Positions 29,003-40,816 of a DNA stretch of 64,000 bases are shown here, one piece after another; position 1 is the first letter of the stretch, and each line of letters starts with the position of its first letter. The position numbers and the translations under genes are program-made. The DNA is from Sarcodiotheca gaudichaudii. Lineage: Eukaryota > Rhodophyta > Florideophyceae > Gigartinales > Solieriaceae. A model generated the notes under the pieces. That model was given only the letters and a program-made list of their open reading frames with translations, did not search any database and had not been told where the DNA came from. The stretch lies in NCBI GenBank assembly GCA_032355985.1, contig JAUKVZ010000005.1, positions 124,001-188,000 on the forward strand, given 5' to 3'.

Positions 29003-32000
29003 TCAGTCGTTCGTCAGCGTCGAGGTCGGAGAGCCGCCGCCAATCAGCGTCGCGCCACCATTCGTCTCGACGTTGATCTCCGAGGCGGATGTCGTCGACT
29101 CGCCCGGCTGGGCGCCCAGCATCTCCGCCGCTTCCGCGGCTTCGGCCAGCATCGTCTCCTCGTCCATCTCCTCGTAGCTCGGAGGCTCGGCCAGATGCTT
29201 GACCCGCATCGACTGATACGGCTGGAAGCCCGTGCCCGCAGGAATCAGGTGACCCAGCAGCACGTTCTCCTTCAGGCCGATCAACTCGTCCTTGGCGCCG
29301 CGAAGCGCCGCCTCCGTCAGCACCTTCGTCGTCTCCTGGAAGGAGGCGCCCGAAAGCCATGACTCGCTCTGCAGCGACGCCTTGGTGATGCCCAGCAGCA
29401 GCGTGCGGCCCGTCGCAGGACGCGCCTTCTTCGCCTTCGCAGGCTCCTTGCCCGCCGCCTCCGCCTTCGCGTTCGCTTCCTTGAGCTCCTGACGACTGAC
29501 CATCGCGCCCACAGGAAGATCCGTATCTCCCGGCTCCGACACGCGGCCCATCTCCGCAGTCTCCTGATTCATGCGGCGGAACACATGGCGATCCACAACC
29601 TCGTGCGGCAGCAGCTCCGTATCGCCGGGGCTCTCCACACGCATCTTGCGAAGCATCTGCGACAGCATGATCTCAACATGCTTGTCGTTGATCGGCACGC
29701 CCTGAGCGCGATAGACGTTCTGCACTTCCTCCATCATGTAGGTGTACAGAGCCTCTTCGCCCTTAATCCGCAGGATGTCATGCGGCACGAGCGGACCTTC
29801 GATCAGCGGATCGCCCGCGATCACCTCGTCGTTGGCGTGCACAAGCAGATGCTTGTCCTGAGGCACATGATGATCCTTCTCGATCCCCGAGTCGGAGATG
29901 ATGCGAATCGTCATCTTGCCCTTGCGCTTGTCTGAATACAGCTCGACGCGACCCGAAATCTCCGCCATGACGGCAGGATCCTTCGGCTTGCGAGCCTCGA
30001 AGATCTCCGTCACGCGAGGCAGACCACCGACGATGTCCTGCGAGCCCGCGGCCTTGCGAGGCTGACGCGCAAGCATCTGACCCGCTTCGACCTGGTCGCC
30101 TTCGGCCACCTCGATACGTGCCTTCGCCGGCAGGAAGTGGAAGTCGAGGATCTTGCCATCCTTGTCCTCCACCACGATCTGCGGATGCTTCTCGCCCTTG
30201 TGCTCGATGACCACAAGCGCCGACTGGCCCTTGCCCGCATCCTCTTCGCGCACCGTCTCGCCAAGCTCGATGTCGATGAATCGAACCGAACCGGACTTCT
30301 CGGCGAGGATCGGCACGCGGTGCGTATCCCACGTGACCAGCAGTTCGCCCTTCTTCACCGTGTCGCCTGACTTGCAGTGAATGAAGCCGGCGTACGGCAC
30401 CTTGTACTTCTCAAGCTCGCGGCCCTTGTCATCAAGGATGGCAAGCTCACCGTTGCGCTTTAGCGCGACGAGCACCTCACCGGCATCTTCATCCGCCGTC
30501 GGCACTTCGTCGCAATCGCGCAGCTCCACCTTGCCGGCGTACGCGGCGCGGAACTCGCTATCAACGAGGCCACGCGTCGCGATGCCGCCCGTATGGAACG
30601 TACGCATCGTCAGCTGCGTGCCCGGCTCGCCGATCGACTGGGCCGCGATGATGCCAACCGCCATGCCGCGCTCGACCGCCTGGCCCGTCGACATATCCAT
30701 GCCGTAGCACTTCGCGCAGACGCCGCGACCCGTGTCGCACGTCAAAGGCGAACGCACCAGCACGGACTCGATGCCCATGTCCTCGATCTTCTTCGCCGCA
30801 GTCGGCGTGATCATGTCGCCTTCGCCGGCGATGAGCTCATCCGTGACCGGATTGACGATCGGCTGCACATTCGTGCGTCCGATGATCTGATCGCTCAGCG
30901 GAACGTCGACCTCTTCACCCTTATAGATGGCGCGCTTCGTCACGCCGCGATGCGTGCCGCAGTTCGGCTCGGTCACGATCACCGACTGAGCGACGTCGCA
31001 CAGCTTGCGCGTCAGGTAACCGGAGTCCGCCGTCTTCAGCGCCGTATCCGCCAGACCCTTACGAGCGCCGTGCGTCGAGCTGAAGTACTCCAACACGTGC
31101 AGGCCTTCGCGGAAGTTCGCGCGAATCGGCGTCTCGATGATCTCGCCGCTGGGCTTGGCCATCAGGCCGCGCATGCCCGCGAGCTGCTGCATCTGCGAAA
31201 CATTGCCTCGAGCGCCAGAGTCGCTCATCATGTACACGGGATTCATGTAGAACGAGCCGTCCTTCGAATCCACCGGCAGATACTCGCCAGTCTCCGGATC
31301 GCGACGATCGTGCTTCAGCGTCTCGATCAGCTCCTTCGTCACCTGCTCGCGGCAATGCGCCCAGATGTCCAGAAGCTGGTTGTATCGCTCACGCTCCGTG
31401 ATGATGCCGCGATCGTAGTTCTTCTCGACGCGATCGGCCGCCTTCTGCGACACCTCGAGCAAGGCGCCCTTCGCCTCGGGAATACGCAGATCGCGAATAC
31501 CCAGTGACACACCGGCAAGCGTCGACTCCTTGAAGCCGATCTCCTTCATCCGATCGAGGAAGTCAATCGTCGCGGCGCGTCCGCAATAGCGATATGCATC
31601 ATCAATCACCCGTGCGCAGCCCTTGGAGCCGAGCGCACAGTTGTAGAACGGCATCTTCGTGCGCTCGTGATCGGAAAAGAGCAGTCGTCCGACCGTCGTC
31701 ACCACGCGACCGTTTTCCGGAATGGCGACCGGCGCTGCGCGCTGCTCCTTGACCTGCTGCGTGAAGCCCTCGATGCGAACGATGATCCGCTCGTGCAGAT
31801 CGATCTTCCCATGGCTGTGCGCCATGATCGCTTCCTGAGCGCTGCTGAATCGCTTCAGCTCGTCTTCGGCGCGCGTGTCCGGCATGCTCAGCGTCATGAA
31901 GTACACGCCCAGCACGATGTCCTGCGAGGGCGAAATGATCGGCCGGCCGTTCGCCGGGCTGAAAATGTTGTGCGGGCTCAGCATCAGCACATGCGCTTCG

Positions 32001-33418
32001 GCCTGCGCCTCGACGGACAGCGGCAGATGCACCGCCATCTGATCGCCGTCGAAGTCGGCATTGAAGCCCGTGCACACCAGCGGATGGATGCGAATCGCAT
32101 TGCCTTCCACAAGCACCGGCTCGAACGCCTGGATGCCCATGCGGTGAAGCGTCGGAGCGCGATTCAGCAGCACCGGATGCTGATCAATCACTTCCTCAAG
32201 AATGTCCCACACCTCAGGATCACGGCGCTCCAGCATGCGCTTGGCGCTCTTGATCGTGTCGGCGAGACCATGCTCCTTGAGGCGGCGAATGATGAAGGGC
32301 TGAAAAAGCTCCAGCGCGATCTTCTTCGGAAGGCCGCACTGATGCAGCTTCAGCTCCGGACCAACCACGATCACCGAGCGGCCGGAGTAATCCACGCGCT
32401 TGCCGAGCAGATTCTCGCGGAAACGGCCCTGCTTGCCCTTGATCATGTCCGTGATGGACTTGAGCGGACGATTGCTCGAGCCAAGCACCGGGCGGCGGCA
32501 GCGGCCGTTGTCGAACAGCGCATCGACCGCCTGCTGAAGCATGCGCTTCTCGTTGCGAATGATGACCTCAGGCGCGTTGAGATCCATCAGCTTCTTCAAT
32601 CGATTGTTTCGATTGATGATGCGTCGGTACAGATCGTTCAGATCGCTCGTCGCGAAGTTGCCCGACTCCAGCAGCACCAGCGGACGCAGATCCGGCGGAA
32701 TCACCGGAATCACATCCATCACCAGCCACGCCGGATTGTTGCCCGAGCCGCGAATCTGCTCGACCAGCTTCAGACGCTTGGAAAGATCCTTGATCTTCTG
32801 CTTGCTGCGCGTCTCGCGAAGCTCCTGCCTGATCTGCGCAGCCAACTCGTTGAGATCCGTGCGCTCGACCAGATCGCGAATCGCCTCGGCGCCCATCAGC
32901 GCACGGAAGGCGTTGCCGAACTTATCAAGGCACTGACGATGCTCATCCTCCGTCAGCACCTGCTTGAACGTCAGCTCCGTGTCGCCCGGATCGACGACCA
33001 CGTAATCCTGGAAGTAAACGATCTTCTCCAGATCGCTCGTCTTCATGCCAAGCAGCGTGCCCAGACGGCTCGGCATGGCTTTGAAGAACCAGATGTGCAC
33101 GATCGGCGCCGCGAGGTTGATGTGCCCCATGCGCTTCCGGCGAACGCGCGAGTGCGTCACCTTCACGCCGCAGCGATCGCAGATGATGCCCTTATACTTC
33201 GTGCCCTTGTACTTGCCGCACGCGCACTCATAGTCGCGCTCAGGCCCGAAGATGCGCTCGCAGAACAGACCATCCTTCTCAGGTCTGTACGTGCGATAGT
33301 TGATCGTCTCCGGCTTTTTCACTTCGCCGTACGACCACGAGCGAATGTCGCTCGGGCTGGCGAGGGTGATTCTCACGGAGCCGTAGTCATTAATTCTGTC
33401 GTAAACGCTTTCAGCCAT
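29003..33418 (-). CDS. rpoC: DNA-directed RNA polymerase subunit beta'
   Basis: 1471-residue catalytic subunit. The N-terminal zinc site [20 protein letters not shown], the [17 protein letters not shown] box, the active-site [16 protein letters not shown], the bridge-helix region [16 protein letters not shown] and the second zinc site ([13 protein letters not shown]) are all present. Length is within the usual bacterial range. It follows the interposed lipoprotein gene by 69 bases. The next minus-strand genes of a classical str operon (rpsL, rpsG, fusA) are absent; metK converges instead. Confidence 0.98.
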   Translation of the reverse strand: MAESVYDRINDYGSVRITLASPSDIRSWSYGEVKKPETINYRTYRPEKDGLFCERIFGPERDYECACGKYKGTKYKGIICDRCGVKVTHSRVRRKRMGHINLAAPIVHIWFFKAMPSRLGTLLGMKTSDLEKIVYFQDYVVVDPGDTELTFKQVLTEDEHRQCLDKFGNAFRALMGAEAIRDLVERTDLNELAAQIRQELRETRSKQKIKDLSKRLKLVEQIRGSGNNPAWLVMDVIPVIPPDLRPLVLLESGNFATSDLNDLYRRIINRNNRLKKLMDLNAPEVIIRNEKRMLQQAVDALFDNGRCRRPVLGSSNRPLKSITDMIKGKQGRFRENLLGKRVDYSGRSVIVVGPELKLHQCGLPKKIALELFQPFIIRRLKEHGLADTIKSAKRMLERRDPEVWDILEEVIDQHPVLLNRAPTLHRMGIQAFEPVLVEGNAIRIHPLVCTGFNADFDGDQMAVHLPLSVEAQAEAHVLMLSPHNIFSPANGRPIISPSQDIVLGVYFMTLSMPDTRAEDELKRFSSAQEAIMAHSHGKIDLHERIIVRIEGFTQQVKEQRAAPVAIPENGRVVTTVGRLLFSDHERTKMPFYNCALGSKGCARVIDDAYRYCGRAATIDFLDRMKEIGFKESTLAGVSLGIRDLRIPEAKGALLEVSQKAADRVEKNYDRGIITERERYNQLLDIWAHCREQVTKELIETLKHDRRDPETGEYLPVDSKDGSFYMNPVYMMSDSGARGNVSQMQQLAGMRGLMAKPSGEIIETPIRANFREGLHVLEYFSSTHGARKGLADTALKTADSGYLTRKLCDVAQSVIVTEPNCGTHRGVTKRAIYKGEEVDVPLSDQIIGRTNVQPIVNPVTDELIAGEGDMITPTAAKKIEDMGIESVLVRSPLTCDTGRGVCAKCYGMDMSTGQAVERGMAVGIIAAQSIGEPGTQLTMRTFHTGGIATRGLVDSEFRAAYAGKVELRDCDEVPTADEDAGEVLVALKRNGELAILDDKGRELEKYKVPYAGFIHCKSGDTVKKGELLVTWDTHRVPILAEKSGSVRFIDIELGETVREEDAGKGQSALVVIEHKGEKHPQIVVEDKDGKILDFHFLPAKARIEVAEGDQVEAGQMLARQPRKAAGSQDIVGGLPRVTEIFEARKPKDPAVMAEISGRVELYSDKRKGKMTIRIISDSGIEKDHHVPQDKHLLVHANDEVIAGDPLIEGPLVPHDILRIKGEEALYTYMMEEVQNVYRAQGVPINDKHVEIMLSQMLRKMRVESPGDTELLPHEVVDRHVFRRMNQETAEMGRVSEPGDTDLPVGAMVSRQELKEANAKAEAAGKEPAKAKKARPATGRTLLLGITKASLQSESWLSGASFQETTKVLTEAALRGAKDELIGLKENVLLGHLIPAGTGFQPYQSMRVKHLAEPPSYEEMDEETMLAEAAEAAEMLGAQPGESTTSASEINVETNGGATLIGGGSPTSTLTND

Positions 33419-33487
33419 CTATCCAGAACTCCCCAGGGAGTGAGTTGCTTGCAGGTTCTTCACACGCCGCTCGTCGTCGCCGCGCCC

Positions 33488-34108
33488 TTACAGCGGCGTG
33501 CCCTTCGCCGGAGGAACGACGCGCCATTCATCGCCGACCTTCCGCACTTCCATGTTCGGCATCGGTGTCCCCGAGTCCGGCCGAACCATCTCGAACACCG
33601 CAAGCTCGCCGTCATTCGACAGCTCTTTCCATTCGATCTTCTTGAAGTCCGCGCCCATGCGGCCGACCACCACATCGCGCATCTCCTCGCCCGTCTCCTC
33701 GGCCATGTTGTCGAGGTTGTCGGCCAGGCGACGAAGCTCCGCCGTTCCTTCCGCTGAATCGACGCACACATCCGCAGCCCCGCGGAAGTTGCCGACGATC
33801 AGCAGATCCAGATACGAGTTCACCGCGCCCTCGGCCGTCTCAGTCGAAACAGCGACGGCCTCGCCCGCGGTGTCCTGGCTCTCTTCGCCCACCGCAGCGT
33901 CCGGCGCATCCTCCATGCCCGTCGAGAACGTCGATGCGTTCTGACCGACCAGCGGATTGCCGCCGCCGCCTGAAGCTCGCTCACCGCCACTGGGCGCAGC
34001 CTGTTCAGGCTGAACAGGAGCGGTGTCCTCAGAGGAGTCACCGCCGCCGCAGGAGGCAAGCGCCAGACAGCACACGCTCGCGGCGCTCAATTTCAGGAAT
34101 GTCTTCAT
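33488..34108 (-). CDS. Lipoprotein of unknown function between rpoB and rpoC
   Basis: 206-residue predicted lipoprotein. MKTFLKLSAASVCCLALASC ends in a lipobox with Cys20, followed by a Gly/Ser/Ala-rich low-complexity linker. The C-terminal about 110 residues (AVNSYLDLLIVGNFRGAADV at the start, MEVRKVGDEWRVVPP at the end) have the layout of small NTF2-like/DUF4878 lipoproteins, an inference from pattern only. GGAGAGTG upstream fixes ATG 34108. It lies 52 bases after rpoB and 69 before rpoC on the same strand, so it must share the RNA polymerase transcript unless it has its own promoter. Confidence 0.78.
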   Translation of the reverse strand: MKTFLKLSAASVCCLALASCGGGDSSEDTAPVQPEQAAPSGGERASGGGGNPLVGQNASTFSTGMEDAPDAAVGEESQDTAGEAVAVSTETAEGAVNSYLDLLIVGNFRGAADVCVDSAEGTAELRRLADNLDNMAEETGEEMRDVVVGRMGADFKKIEWKELSNDGELAVFEMVRPDSGTPMPNMEVRKVGDEWRVVPPAKGTPL

Positions 34109-34160
34109 CACACTCTCCATCGCTCGCGCAATGCGAAGCCGATTCACAAGCTCAATCGCT

Positions 34161-37100
34161 TCAAAGAAGCGAGCCGCCCTCCAGGCGCTGCTTCTCAAGG
34201 TCAAGGTTCATACCCAGGCCCTTGAGCTCGTTGCACAACACGTCAAACGCCACCGGCATGCCGGCTTCGAGCGTATTCGTGCCCTTCACCATCGACTCGT
34301 AGATCTTCGTACGACCCTCGACGTCATCCGACTTGACCGTCAGAAGCTCCTGCAGGATGTACGCGGCGCCATACGCCTCGAGACCCCACACTTCCATCTC
34401 GCCGAATCGCTGCCCGCCCGTGCGAGCCTTGCCGCCAAGAGGCTGCTGCGTAATCAGCGAATACGGACCCGTCGCACGCGCATGAATCTTGTCATCAACA
34501 AGATGATGCAGCTTCAGCAGATACATGAAGCCAACAGTCGTGCGCTGATGGAACGCCTCGCCCGTGCGACCGTCGTACAGCTGAATCTTGCCGCCACGCG
34601 GCATCTCAGCAAGCATCTCACGAGGCTCGGGGAATGTGTTCGTATCCGCGTAGTGCGACAGACGATCACGCACATGCTGATTCGCCTCGTCGATCGCCGC
34701 GTGCACCTCATCCTCCGTGGCGCCGTCAAAGACCGGCGTCACAGCCTGGAAACCGACAACACGCGCCGCCCAGCCAAGATGCGTCTCGAGGATCTGACCG
34801 ACATTCATGCGGCTGGGAACGCCCAGCGGATTCAGCATGACGTCCACAGGCGTGCCGTCTTCCATGAACGGCATGTCCTCTTCCGGCACGATACGGGCGA
34901 TCACACCCTTGTTGCCGTGGCGGCCGGCGAGCTTGTCGCCGACGGAAAGCGGACGCTTCGTCGCCAGGTACACGATCACCTTCTCGAGCACGCCCGAAGG
35001 AAGCTCATCGCCGCGCTTCATGTGCGCAAGCTTGCGCTCCTTCTCACGCTCGATGCCCTCGATCCGCGGCCAGAACTGCGTATGAATCTGCTCGCAGCGA
35101 TCCTTGGACTCCTTCGAGCCCTTGCACCACTTCAGATCGAAGTTCTGAATCTGCTCGATGATGACCTCGGGAATATCCGAGGCGCCCACCTTCTGACGCG
35201 TCGAAGGATCGACCATCTCTGTGCCGATCGCCTCGTTCATCAGGCGAATCATCTGACGGAAGAGCTCGATCGCCTTCTCGTCCTGCTCAGCCCCGTAGGC
35301 GTCCATATCCGCCTTGAGCTGCTTCTTCTGATCGTCAGACATGTGGACGCGGCGGCTGAATCGCTTCGCGCCGACCACGATGCCTTCAATACCCGCCGGA
35401 ACCTCCAGCGAGTCATTCTTCACATCCTCACCAGCGCGCCCGAAGATCGCATGCAGCAGCTTCTCTTCCGGCGTCAACTCGGACTTGGACTTCGGCGAAA
35501 CCTTGCCCACGAGAATGTCGCCCGGTCTGACGCGTGCGCCAGTTCGGATCACACCATGCTCGTCGAGATTCCGAAGCATCTTCTCGGAGACGTTCGGAAT
35601 GTCCCGCGTGAACTCTTCCTTGCCGAGCTTCGTCTCGCGAATCTCCACATCGAAAGACTCGATGTGAATGCTCGTCATCTCATCGTCCTTGACCAGACGT
35701 TCGGAGATGACGATCGCGTCTTCGAAGTTGTAGCCGTCAAACGTCATGAACGCGACGAGCACGTTCTTGCCGATCGCAAGCTCGCCCTCGACCGTCGATG
35801 CGCCATCCGCGATGATCTGACCCGCCTCAACCGTGTCGCCAAGCTCCACGATCGGACGCTGATTCAAACACGTGCGCTCATTCAGACCGACGAACTTGCG
35901 AAGCTCGTACTCATCCGAGTGATTGATCACGATGCGCGACGAATCAACGTTCGTCACTTCGCCCGCAGTCTCCGTGCGGATGATCATGCCCGAGTTCTTA
36001 CCGACCGACTGCTCCATGCCCGTCGCCACCAGCGGCGGCTCCGGCTTGACCAGCGGCACGGCCTGACGCTGCATGTTCGAACCCATGAGGGCGCGGTTCG
36101 CATCGTCATGCTCAAGGAACGGAATCAACGCCGCAGACACACCGACGATCTGCTTCGGAGCAATGTCGACGTAGTTGATCTGCGCCGAGTTCACTTCCGC
36201 AAGCTCGCCGCCGACGCGCGCCAGCAGGTGGCCGCCCGAAAGCTTGCCGCTCTCGTCAACCGAATCGCTCGGCGCCAGCACCGACTTCATCTCTTCATCA
36301 GCGCGAAGATGCGCGATGCGTCCCGTCTTCTCGCCATCCTTCACTTCGATGTAGGGAGTCAGCAGGAAGCCGTACTCATCAATCGAGGAGAAGATGCCCA
36401 GCGACGCGATCAGGCCGATGTTCGTGCCTTCCGGCGTCTCGATCGGACAGATGCGCCCGTAGTGCGAAATGTGCACATCGCGCACTTCAAAGCCTGCGCG
36501 CTTGCGATTCAGACCGCCCGGACCAAGCGCCGAGAGTCTTCGCTCATGCACCAGCGATGAAAGCGGATTCGTCTGATCGACAACCTGCGACAACTCCGAA
36601 CGGCCGAAGAAGAAATCGATCGCCGAACTCACCGACTTGGAGTTCACCAGATCGGCGATGCGAGCAAGCTCATCCGGATCCTTGACGCTCATGCGCTCTT
36701 GCACCGTGCGACGCAGCTTCAGGAAGCCCTTGCGCATCTCCTCGCAGGAAAGCTCATCAAGCGTGCGAAGGCGACGATTGCCCAGATGGTCGATGTCATC
36801 GACCTGCGCAACCGGACGCCCGGTGTTCGGATCAGGACGCTTCGAACGCAGATCCAGCATGTACTGAATCACGCGCAGGAAGTCCTCAGCGCGAATGAAC
36901 ATCTCATCTTCTGAGACGTTCAGATCGAACTTCCTGTTAATGCGGAAACGGCCCACCTTGCCCAGGCGGTACCGATTGTCGTCGTAGAACTTCTCTTTGA
37001 AGAGCTGCTTCGCCTTATCGACCTGCGGCGGATTGCCGGGACGAAGACGCGTGTAGATCTTCAGAAGCGCAGCCTCGAACTCACTCTTGGCGACTTCGCC

Positions 37101-37973
37101 GAACTGATCGAGACCCTCTTCCGCCACCGTATTCAGGATCAACGGATCGGAAGCATTCGCGATCACGCGCACCTTCGAAAGATTCGAAGCCTGCACGGAC
37201 TCGATCGCCTCGCCGATCTGTCTGCCCACGCCGACGAGCTCCTCGCCCGTCTCCGTGTCATAGATCGACTCCGCAACCCAGTGCTCCGGGCGCAGGTCGG
37301 CAATCGACACCTCGCGAATGTCGTAGAAGAGACTCAGCAACGCCTCGGTGGACGAGATCGACTCATCGAGACAACGCAGGAACGTCGTCCCCGCGATCTT
37401 CGTCGACTGATCGATGCGCATCGAGAGGACGTCTTTCTTCGTCACCTCGATCTCAATCCACGAGCCGCGCTCGGGAATGATGCGCGCCGAATGAAGCGGA
37501 CGATCCGCCTCCGCCGACACGATGGAGAAGTCCACGCCCGGTGAGCGGTGCAACTGACTCACGATCACGCGCTCGGCGCCGTTCACAATGAACTCGCCAC
37601 CGCCCATCATGATCGGAATCTCGCCGAGGTAGATGTCCTCCTCGACGATGTCCGGCTCGTTCTCGCGAACGAGGCGCACGCTCACGCGGAACGGCCGACC
37701 ATAGGTCAGCCGAAGCTCGCGGCATTCATCCGGTGTATAGCGAGGCTCTTCCAGTGCATACTTCAGATACTCAAGCTGCATCGTCCCGTCGTACGAAACG
37801 ATCGGGAACACCTCGCGCATGAGAGCCTCAAGACCCAGGTTCGTGTCCCGGGTGTCAGGAGTCTTCGTCAGTTGGAGGAAACGCTCGTAAGCGTCTTTCT
37901 GAATGCGTGTGAGATCTGGAACTGGAGTCGCGTCGCCGCGCTTTGAGAAATCGCGCACTTTGGTCGCTGCCAT
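34161..37973 (-). CDS. rpoB: DNA-directed RNA polymerase subunit beta
   Basis: 1270-residue catalytic subunit. Typical blocks are [20 protein letters not shown], the rifampicin region ending [78 protein letters not shown] and the C-terminal [19 protein letters not shown]. The rif-cluster residues look wild-type. The start is taken at MAATKV (37973); a GTG four codons upstream is possible. rplL lies 369 bases upstream, with a terminator between. Confidence 0.98.
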   Translation of the reverse strand: MAATKVRDFSKRGDATPVPDLTRIQKDAYERFLQLTKTPDTRDTNLGLEALMREVFPIVSYDGTMQLEYLKYALEEPRYTPDECRELRLTYGRPFRVSVRLVRENEPDIVEEDIYLGEIPIMMGGGEFIVNGAERVIVSQLHRSPGVDFSIVSAEADRPLHSARIIPERGSWIEIEVTKKDVLSMRIDQSTKIAGTTFLRCLDESISSTEALLSLFYDIREVSIADLRPEHWVAESIYDTETGEELVGVGRQIGEAIESVQASNLSKVRVIANASDPLILNTVAEEGLDQFGEVAKSEFEAALLKIYTRLRPGNPPQVDKAKQLFKEKFYDDNRYRLGKVGRFRINRKFDLNVSEDEMFIRAEDFLRVIQYMLDLRSKRPDPNTGRPVAQVDDIDHLGNRRLRTLDELSCEEMRKGFLKLRRTVQERMSVKDPDELARIADLVNSKSVSSAIDFFFGRSELSQVVDQTNPLSSLVHERRLSALGPGGLNRKRAGFEVRDVHISHYGRICPIETPEGTNIGLIASLGIFSSIDEYGFLLTPYIEVKDGEKTGRIAHLRADEEMKSVLAPSDSVDESGKLSGGHLLARVGGELAEVNSAQINYVDIAPKQIVGVSAALIPFLEHDDANRALMGSNMQRQAVPLVKPEPPLVATGMEQSVGKNSGMIIRTETAGEVTNVDSSRIVINHSDEYELRKFVGLNERTCLNQRPIVELGDTVEAGQIIADGASTVEGELAIGKNVLVAFMTFDGYNFEDAIVISERLVKDDEMTSIHIESFDVEIRETKLGKEEFTRDIPNVSEKMLRNLDEHGVIRTGARVRPGDILVGKVSPKSKSELTPEEKLLHAIFGRAGEDVKNDSLEVPAGIEGIVVGAKRFSRRVHMSDDQKKQLKADMDAYGAEQDEKAIELFRQMIRLMNEAIGTEMVDPSTRQKVGASDIPEVIIEQIQNFDLKWCKGSKESKDRCEQIHTQFWPRIEGIEREKERKLAHMKRGDELPSGVLEKVIVYLATKRPLSVGDKLAGRHGNKGVIARIVPEEDMPFMEDGTPVDVMLNPLGVPSRMNVGQILETHLGWAARVVGFQAVTPVFDGATEDEVHAAIDEANQHVRDRLSHYADTNTFPEPREMLAEMPRGGKIQLYDGRTGEAFHQRTTVGFMYLLKLHHLVDDKIHARATGPYSLITQQPLGGKARTGGQRFGEMEVWGLEAYGAAYILQELLTVKSDDVEGRTKIYESMVKGTNTLEAGMPVAFDVLCNELKGLGMNLDLEKQRLEGGSLL

Positions 37974-38342
37974 CGAAACCCTCACGATGGATATGACTGC
38001 AGCCGTTCGCTCAAACGGCCGTGTGCTGTGGAGCCTGCAGACTATTGGTTACTAACTGGTGATCGCGCCGAGCCCATAAGGATACCAGCACGCCTCGCGC
38101 GTGGCAAGTGGCGTGCCAAGTGGACTTTCACGCACAGAACGCGCCCTCGATCCTCACACCGCGGGACACGTCAGATCAGCCCCCGGGCCCCGCTCGGCCG
38201 CCCGCAAGCATCACAAAAATGAACGGGCTCACCCGCAGCCGCCCGCAGGTGAGCCCTGTGTTTCATCGCTCGCGCCGCATCCACGCCCATCCGCTTCAAG
38301 CGAACATGGGCCGGACGCCCCGCAAGCGCTGCCGTGCGACTC
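37974..38342. other. Gene-free region between rplL and rpoB
   Basis: 369 bases without a credible gene. It holds the minus-strand terminator after rplL (38214-38256) and the untranslated leader of rpoB, with an AT-richer patch around 38040-38060 on the upstream side where a rpoB promoter would fit. I could not pick a convincing -35/-10 pair. Confidence 0.6.
38214..38256 (-). terminator. Intrinsic terminator after rplL
   Basis: Read on the minus strand, GGGCTCACC and GGTGAGCCC (plus-strand 38225-38233 and 38248-38256) form a 9-bp stem with a 14-nt loop, followed by GTTCATTTTTGTG. Placed between rplL and rpoB it could act as the partial terminator that lowers rpoBC expression relative to the ribosomal proteins, as known in E. 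coli. Confidence 0.8.
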
Positions 38343-38756
38343 TTACTTGAGCTCGATCGACGCGCCGGACTCTTCCAGCTTCGTCTTCAGCTCTTCGGCC
38401 TCGTCCTTCGACAGGCCTTCCTTCACAGCCTTCGGCGCCGTGTCGACAAGCTCCTTGGCCTCCTTCAGGCCAAGACCAGTCGCCTCGCGCACAACCTTGA
38501 TCACCTGGATCTTCTTGTCGCCGGCGGCCGTCAGAACCACGTCGAACGTCGACTTCTCTTCGGCAGCGCCGCCGCCGCCGTCGCCAGCGCCCGCGGCAGC
38601 CATCACAACGCCGCCGCCCGCAGCCGGCTCGATGCCGTACGTGTCCTTCATGTAATCGCCAAGATCCACGGCCTCCTTCAGGGTCAGGCCCGCCAGCTCG
38701 TCGCCGAGCTTGGTGATCTTCGCGTCAAACGTCTTTGCAGCAGTCTCTTCAGACAT
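38343..38756 (-). CDS. rplL: 50S ribosomal protein L7/L12
   Basis: 137-residue stalk protein that recruits translation GTPases. The N-terminal dimer domain ([20 protein letters not shown]) is joined by a Gly/Ala-rich hinge (about 47-66) to the C-terminal domain [33 protein letters not shown]. It is about 12-15 residues longer than most L12 proteins, mainly in the hinge. rplJ lies 148 bases upstream. Confidence 0.97.
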   Translation of the reverse strand: MSEETAAKTFDAKITKLGDELAGLTLKEAVDLGDYMKDTYGIEPAAGGGVVMAAAGAGDGGGGAAEEKSTFDVVLTAAGDKKIQVIKVVREATGLGLKEAKELVDTAPKAVKEGLSKDEAEELKTKLEESGASIELK

Positions 38757-38904
38757 CTTCGTATCCTTGCTTATTCAGGACGCGCCGCGTGTTGGTCGCC
38801 GCGCCCGACAACGTCCAGAGAGGGGCTGAAACGCTCAGCCTTTAACCCCGCAAAGGGCCAGTCTGGATCGAATGTGTCTTTATAGCTTCGCGAAAGACCG
38901 GCGC

Positions 38905-39450
38905 TCAGCCCGCCTTCGCGATCGTCTCGCCCTTCTCCAGCTTCTCTTCGATCGCCTTCACGACGCTCGCAAGCGAACTGCCGGGCCCCTGAATGGCGCC
39001 CACCAGATTCCGCGCCGGACTGAGCACAAGCGTGACCGCCTGCGCAATCGCCTCGTCCCGCGTCGGATACTTGCTCAGCTCGATGACGCCCGCTTCTCCT
39101 TCGAAAAGCTGACCATCAAGCACAGCGCCCTTGAGCTCGAGATTTTCAACCTTCTTCGCCCAGTCAACCAGCGCTCGCGCCACGTCGACGACAGATTCGC
39201 CGCCGTACGCAATCGCTGATGGCCCTGAGAGAAACTCACCCAGACCGCTCAGCCCCGTGTCGGCGAACGCCTTCTTCGCAAGCGAGTTGCGAATCACCGT
39301 TACACGCACGTCCTGCTTCGCCAGATCCAGGCGCATCTCATTGTTGTCATTCGCTTCGATGCCGCGCACCGACACGATCAGCGCATCGTCCACTCCCTCA
39401 AGGAGCGACGAGTAGTCGCGCATCATCATTTCTTTGACAGGCTTGCTCAT
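38905..39450 (-). CDS. rplJ: 50S ribosomal protein L10
   Basis: 181-residue base of the ribosomal stalk. MSKPVKEMMMRDYSSLLEGV, VTVIRNSLAKKAFADTG and LSGPSAIAYGG follow the L10 pattern; the C-terminal helix ASVVKAIEEKLEKGE would bind L7/L12 dimers. L10 usually autoregulates rplJL through its mRNA leader; I could not define that structure here. Confidence 0.95.
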   Translation of the reverse strand: MSKPVKEMMMRDYSSLLEGVDDALIVSVRGIEANDNNEMRLDLAKQDVRVTVIRNSLAKKAFADTGLSGLGEFLSGPSAIAYGGESVVDVARALVDWAKKVENLELKGAVLDGQLFEGEAGVIELSKYPTRDEAIAQAVTLVLSPARNLVGAIQGPGSSLASVVKAIEEKLEKGETIAKAG

Positions 39451-39495
39451 GCTTACACCTCAGTTTGCGCTTATGGCTCTCATGCAGCGGCTTGC

Positions 39496-40206
39496 TTACT
39501 CGCCGCTGTACGCCACGCGCACGCCTGGCGTCATCGTTCCACTGATCGTGATCTTTCTTACGTAACGACCGCGAACGCCCGAAGGACGCGCCTTCTCGAT
39601 CGTCTCAACGAAATGGTTCAGATTCTCAGCCAGATCAGCCTCCGAGAAGCTCATCTTGCCGATCGAAGCGTGCACGTTGCCTCCGCTGTCATTGCGGAAC
39701 TCAACCTTGCCCGCCGCGTATTCCTTCACGGCCTCCGCGACCTTCGGCGTCACCGTGCCCGCCTTCGGTGAAGGCATCAGCCCCTTCGGGCCAAGCACGC
39801 GACCAAGGCGACTCACGACACGCATCATGTCCGGCGCCGCGATCGCAACGTCGAAATCAAACCAGCCGCCATCAACCTTGCTCACCAGCTCTTCACCGCC
39901 GGCCTCAACAGCGCCGGCCGCAATCGCATCCTTCGCCGTCGACGGATCGCAGAACGCAATCACGCGCTTCGACTTGCCGATGCCCTTGGGAAGCGCCACC
40001 GACCCACGCACAAGCTGATCAGCCTGCTTCGCGTCAATATCAAGATGCATGCACACCTCGACGGTCTGGTCAAACTTCGGCGCCTTGAACTTCTTCAGCG
40101 CCGCGACCGCATCCTTCAGCTCCAGCTCGCCCTGAGGCGCTGAACGCAGATTCTCAGCGGAACGCTTGCCAAGCTTCGCGAACTCGTCTTTTGTTTTCTT
40201 CGCCAT
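39496..40206 (-). CDS. rplA: 50S ribosomal protein L1
   Basis: 236-residue L1 stalk protein. KFDQTVEVCMHLDIDAKQAD, RGSVALPKGIGKSKRVIAF, LGRVLGPKGLMPSPKAGTVT and SFSEADLAENLNHFVE are family signatures. It starts five bases after the rplK stop, a tight rplK-rplA pair as in most bacteria. L1 represses this pair through the mRNA leader in E. coli. Confidence 0.97.
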   Translation of the reverse strand: MAKKTKDEFAKLGKRSAENLRSAPQGELELKDAVAALKKFKAPKFDQTVEVCMHLDIDAKQADQLVRGSVALPKGIGKSKRVIAFCDPSTAKDAIAAGAVEAGGEELVSKVDGGWFDFDVAIAAPDMMRVVSRLGRVLGPKGLMPSPKAGTVTPKVAEAVKEYAAGKVEFRNDSGGNVHASIGKMSFSEADLAENLNHFVETIEKARPSGVRGRYVRKITISGTMTPGVRVAYSGE

Positions 40207-40210
40207 CAGT

Positions 40211-40639
40211 TCAGCCCTCCACCGTCACGCCCATGGAGCGCGCCGTCCCGGCGATCATGCGAGTCGCCGCATCAAGATCCACAGCATTCAGATCAGCGAG
40301 CTTCTCTTCAGCGATCGACTTCGCCTGATCCCATGTGATCTTGCCGACCTTCTCGGTGTGAGGGACGCCTGATCCCTTGTCGATCCCCGCCGCTTCCTTG
40401 ATCAGCACCGCCGCCGGCGATGACTTGATCTCGAACTCGAACGAGCGATCGTTGAACACCGTCACAACAACGCCAACGACCTTGCCGTTGAGCGCGCCGG
40501 TGGCGGCGTTGAACTGTTGAATGAACTGACCTGGGTTGACGCCGTTGGCGCCAAGCACCGGACCCAGCGGAGGCGCCGGTGTCGCCTGCCCGCCCGGGGC
40601 CATCAGTTTAAATGTAGAGACAACCTCTTTCGCAGCCAT
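40211..40639 (-). CDS. rplK: 50S ribosomal protein L11
   Basis: 142-residue protein of the GTPase-associated centre. STFKLMAPGGQATPAPPLGP and LGANGVNPGQFIQQFN form the N-terminal domain and TKSSPAA-like KSSPAAVLIKEAAG plus the RMIAGTARSMGV end the rRNA-binding domain. The start ATG 40639 follows a strong GGAGGTGGAGGA purine tract. It leads the cluster; the usual secE-nusG pair in front is missing. Confidence 0.97.
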   Translation of the reverse strand: MAAKEVVSTFKLMAPGGQATPAPPLGPVLGANGVNPGQFIQQFNAATGALNGKVVGVVVTVFNDRSFEFEIKSSPAAVLIKEAAGIDKGSGVPHTEKVGKITWDQAKSIAEEKLADLNAVDLDAATRMIAGTARSMGVTVEG

Positions 40640-40774
40640 GAAATCCTCCACCTCCCACAGGCAAGCCGCGTCGAAGCCGAAGCTCAGCCGGAGAACACAG
40701 TTCCCCGCGACCGGCAGGTGTGGTCATTCGGTATCAATGGAATCCCCCTCGAGCCACGCCGAGGGGAGCCGCGA

Positions 40775-40802
40775 AGTGTAGCGAAGCCTGACCGCGAATC
40801 AA
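40775..40802 (-). promoter_or_regulatory. Candidate promoter of the rplK operon
   Basis: On the minus strand TTGATT (40797-40802) and TACACT (40775-40780) are 16 bases apart; each matches four of six consensus positions. Transcription would begin near 40768, giving a leader of about 130 bases that contains a 7-bp hairpin (CCCCTCG/CGAGGGG, 40745-40766), possibly just at its 5' end. Position between the upstream gene's stop and rplK supports it. Confidence 0.45.
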
Positions 40803-40816
40803 ATCAAGGCCCAAAC

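Noticed and set aside
31667-36560. Very long plus-strand frames (about 700 and 850 codons) opposite rpoC and rpoB
   Set aside because: Both mirror highly conserved genes, are rich in Arg, His and Leu and show no recognisable domain; they are shadow frames.
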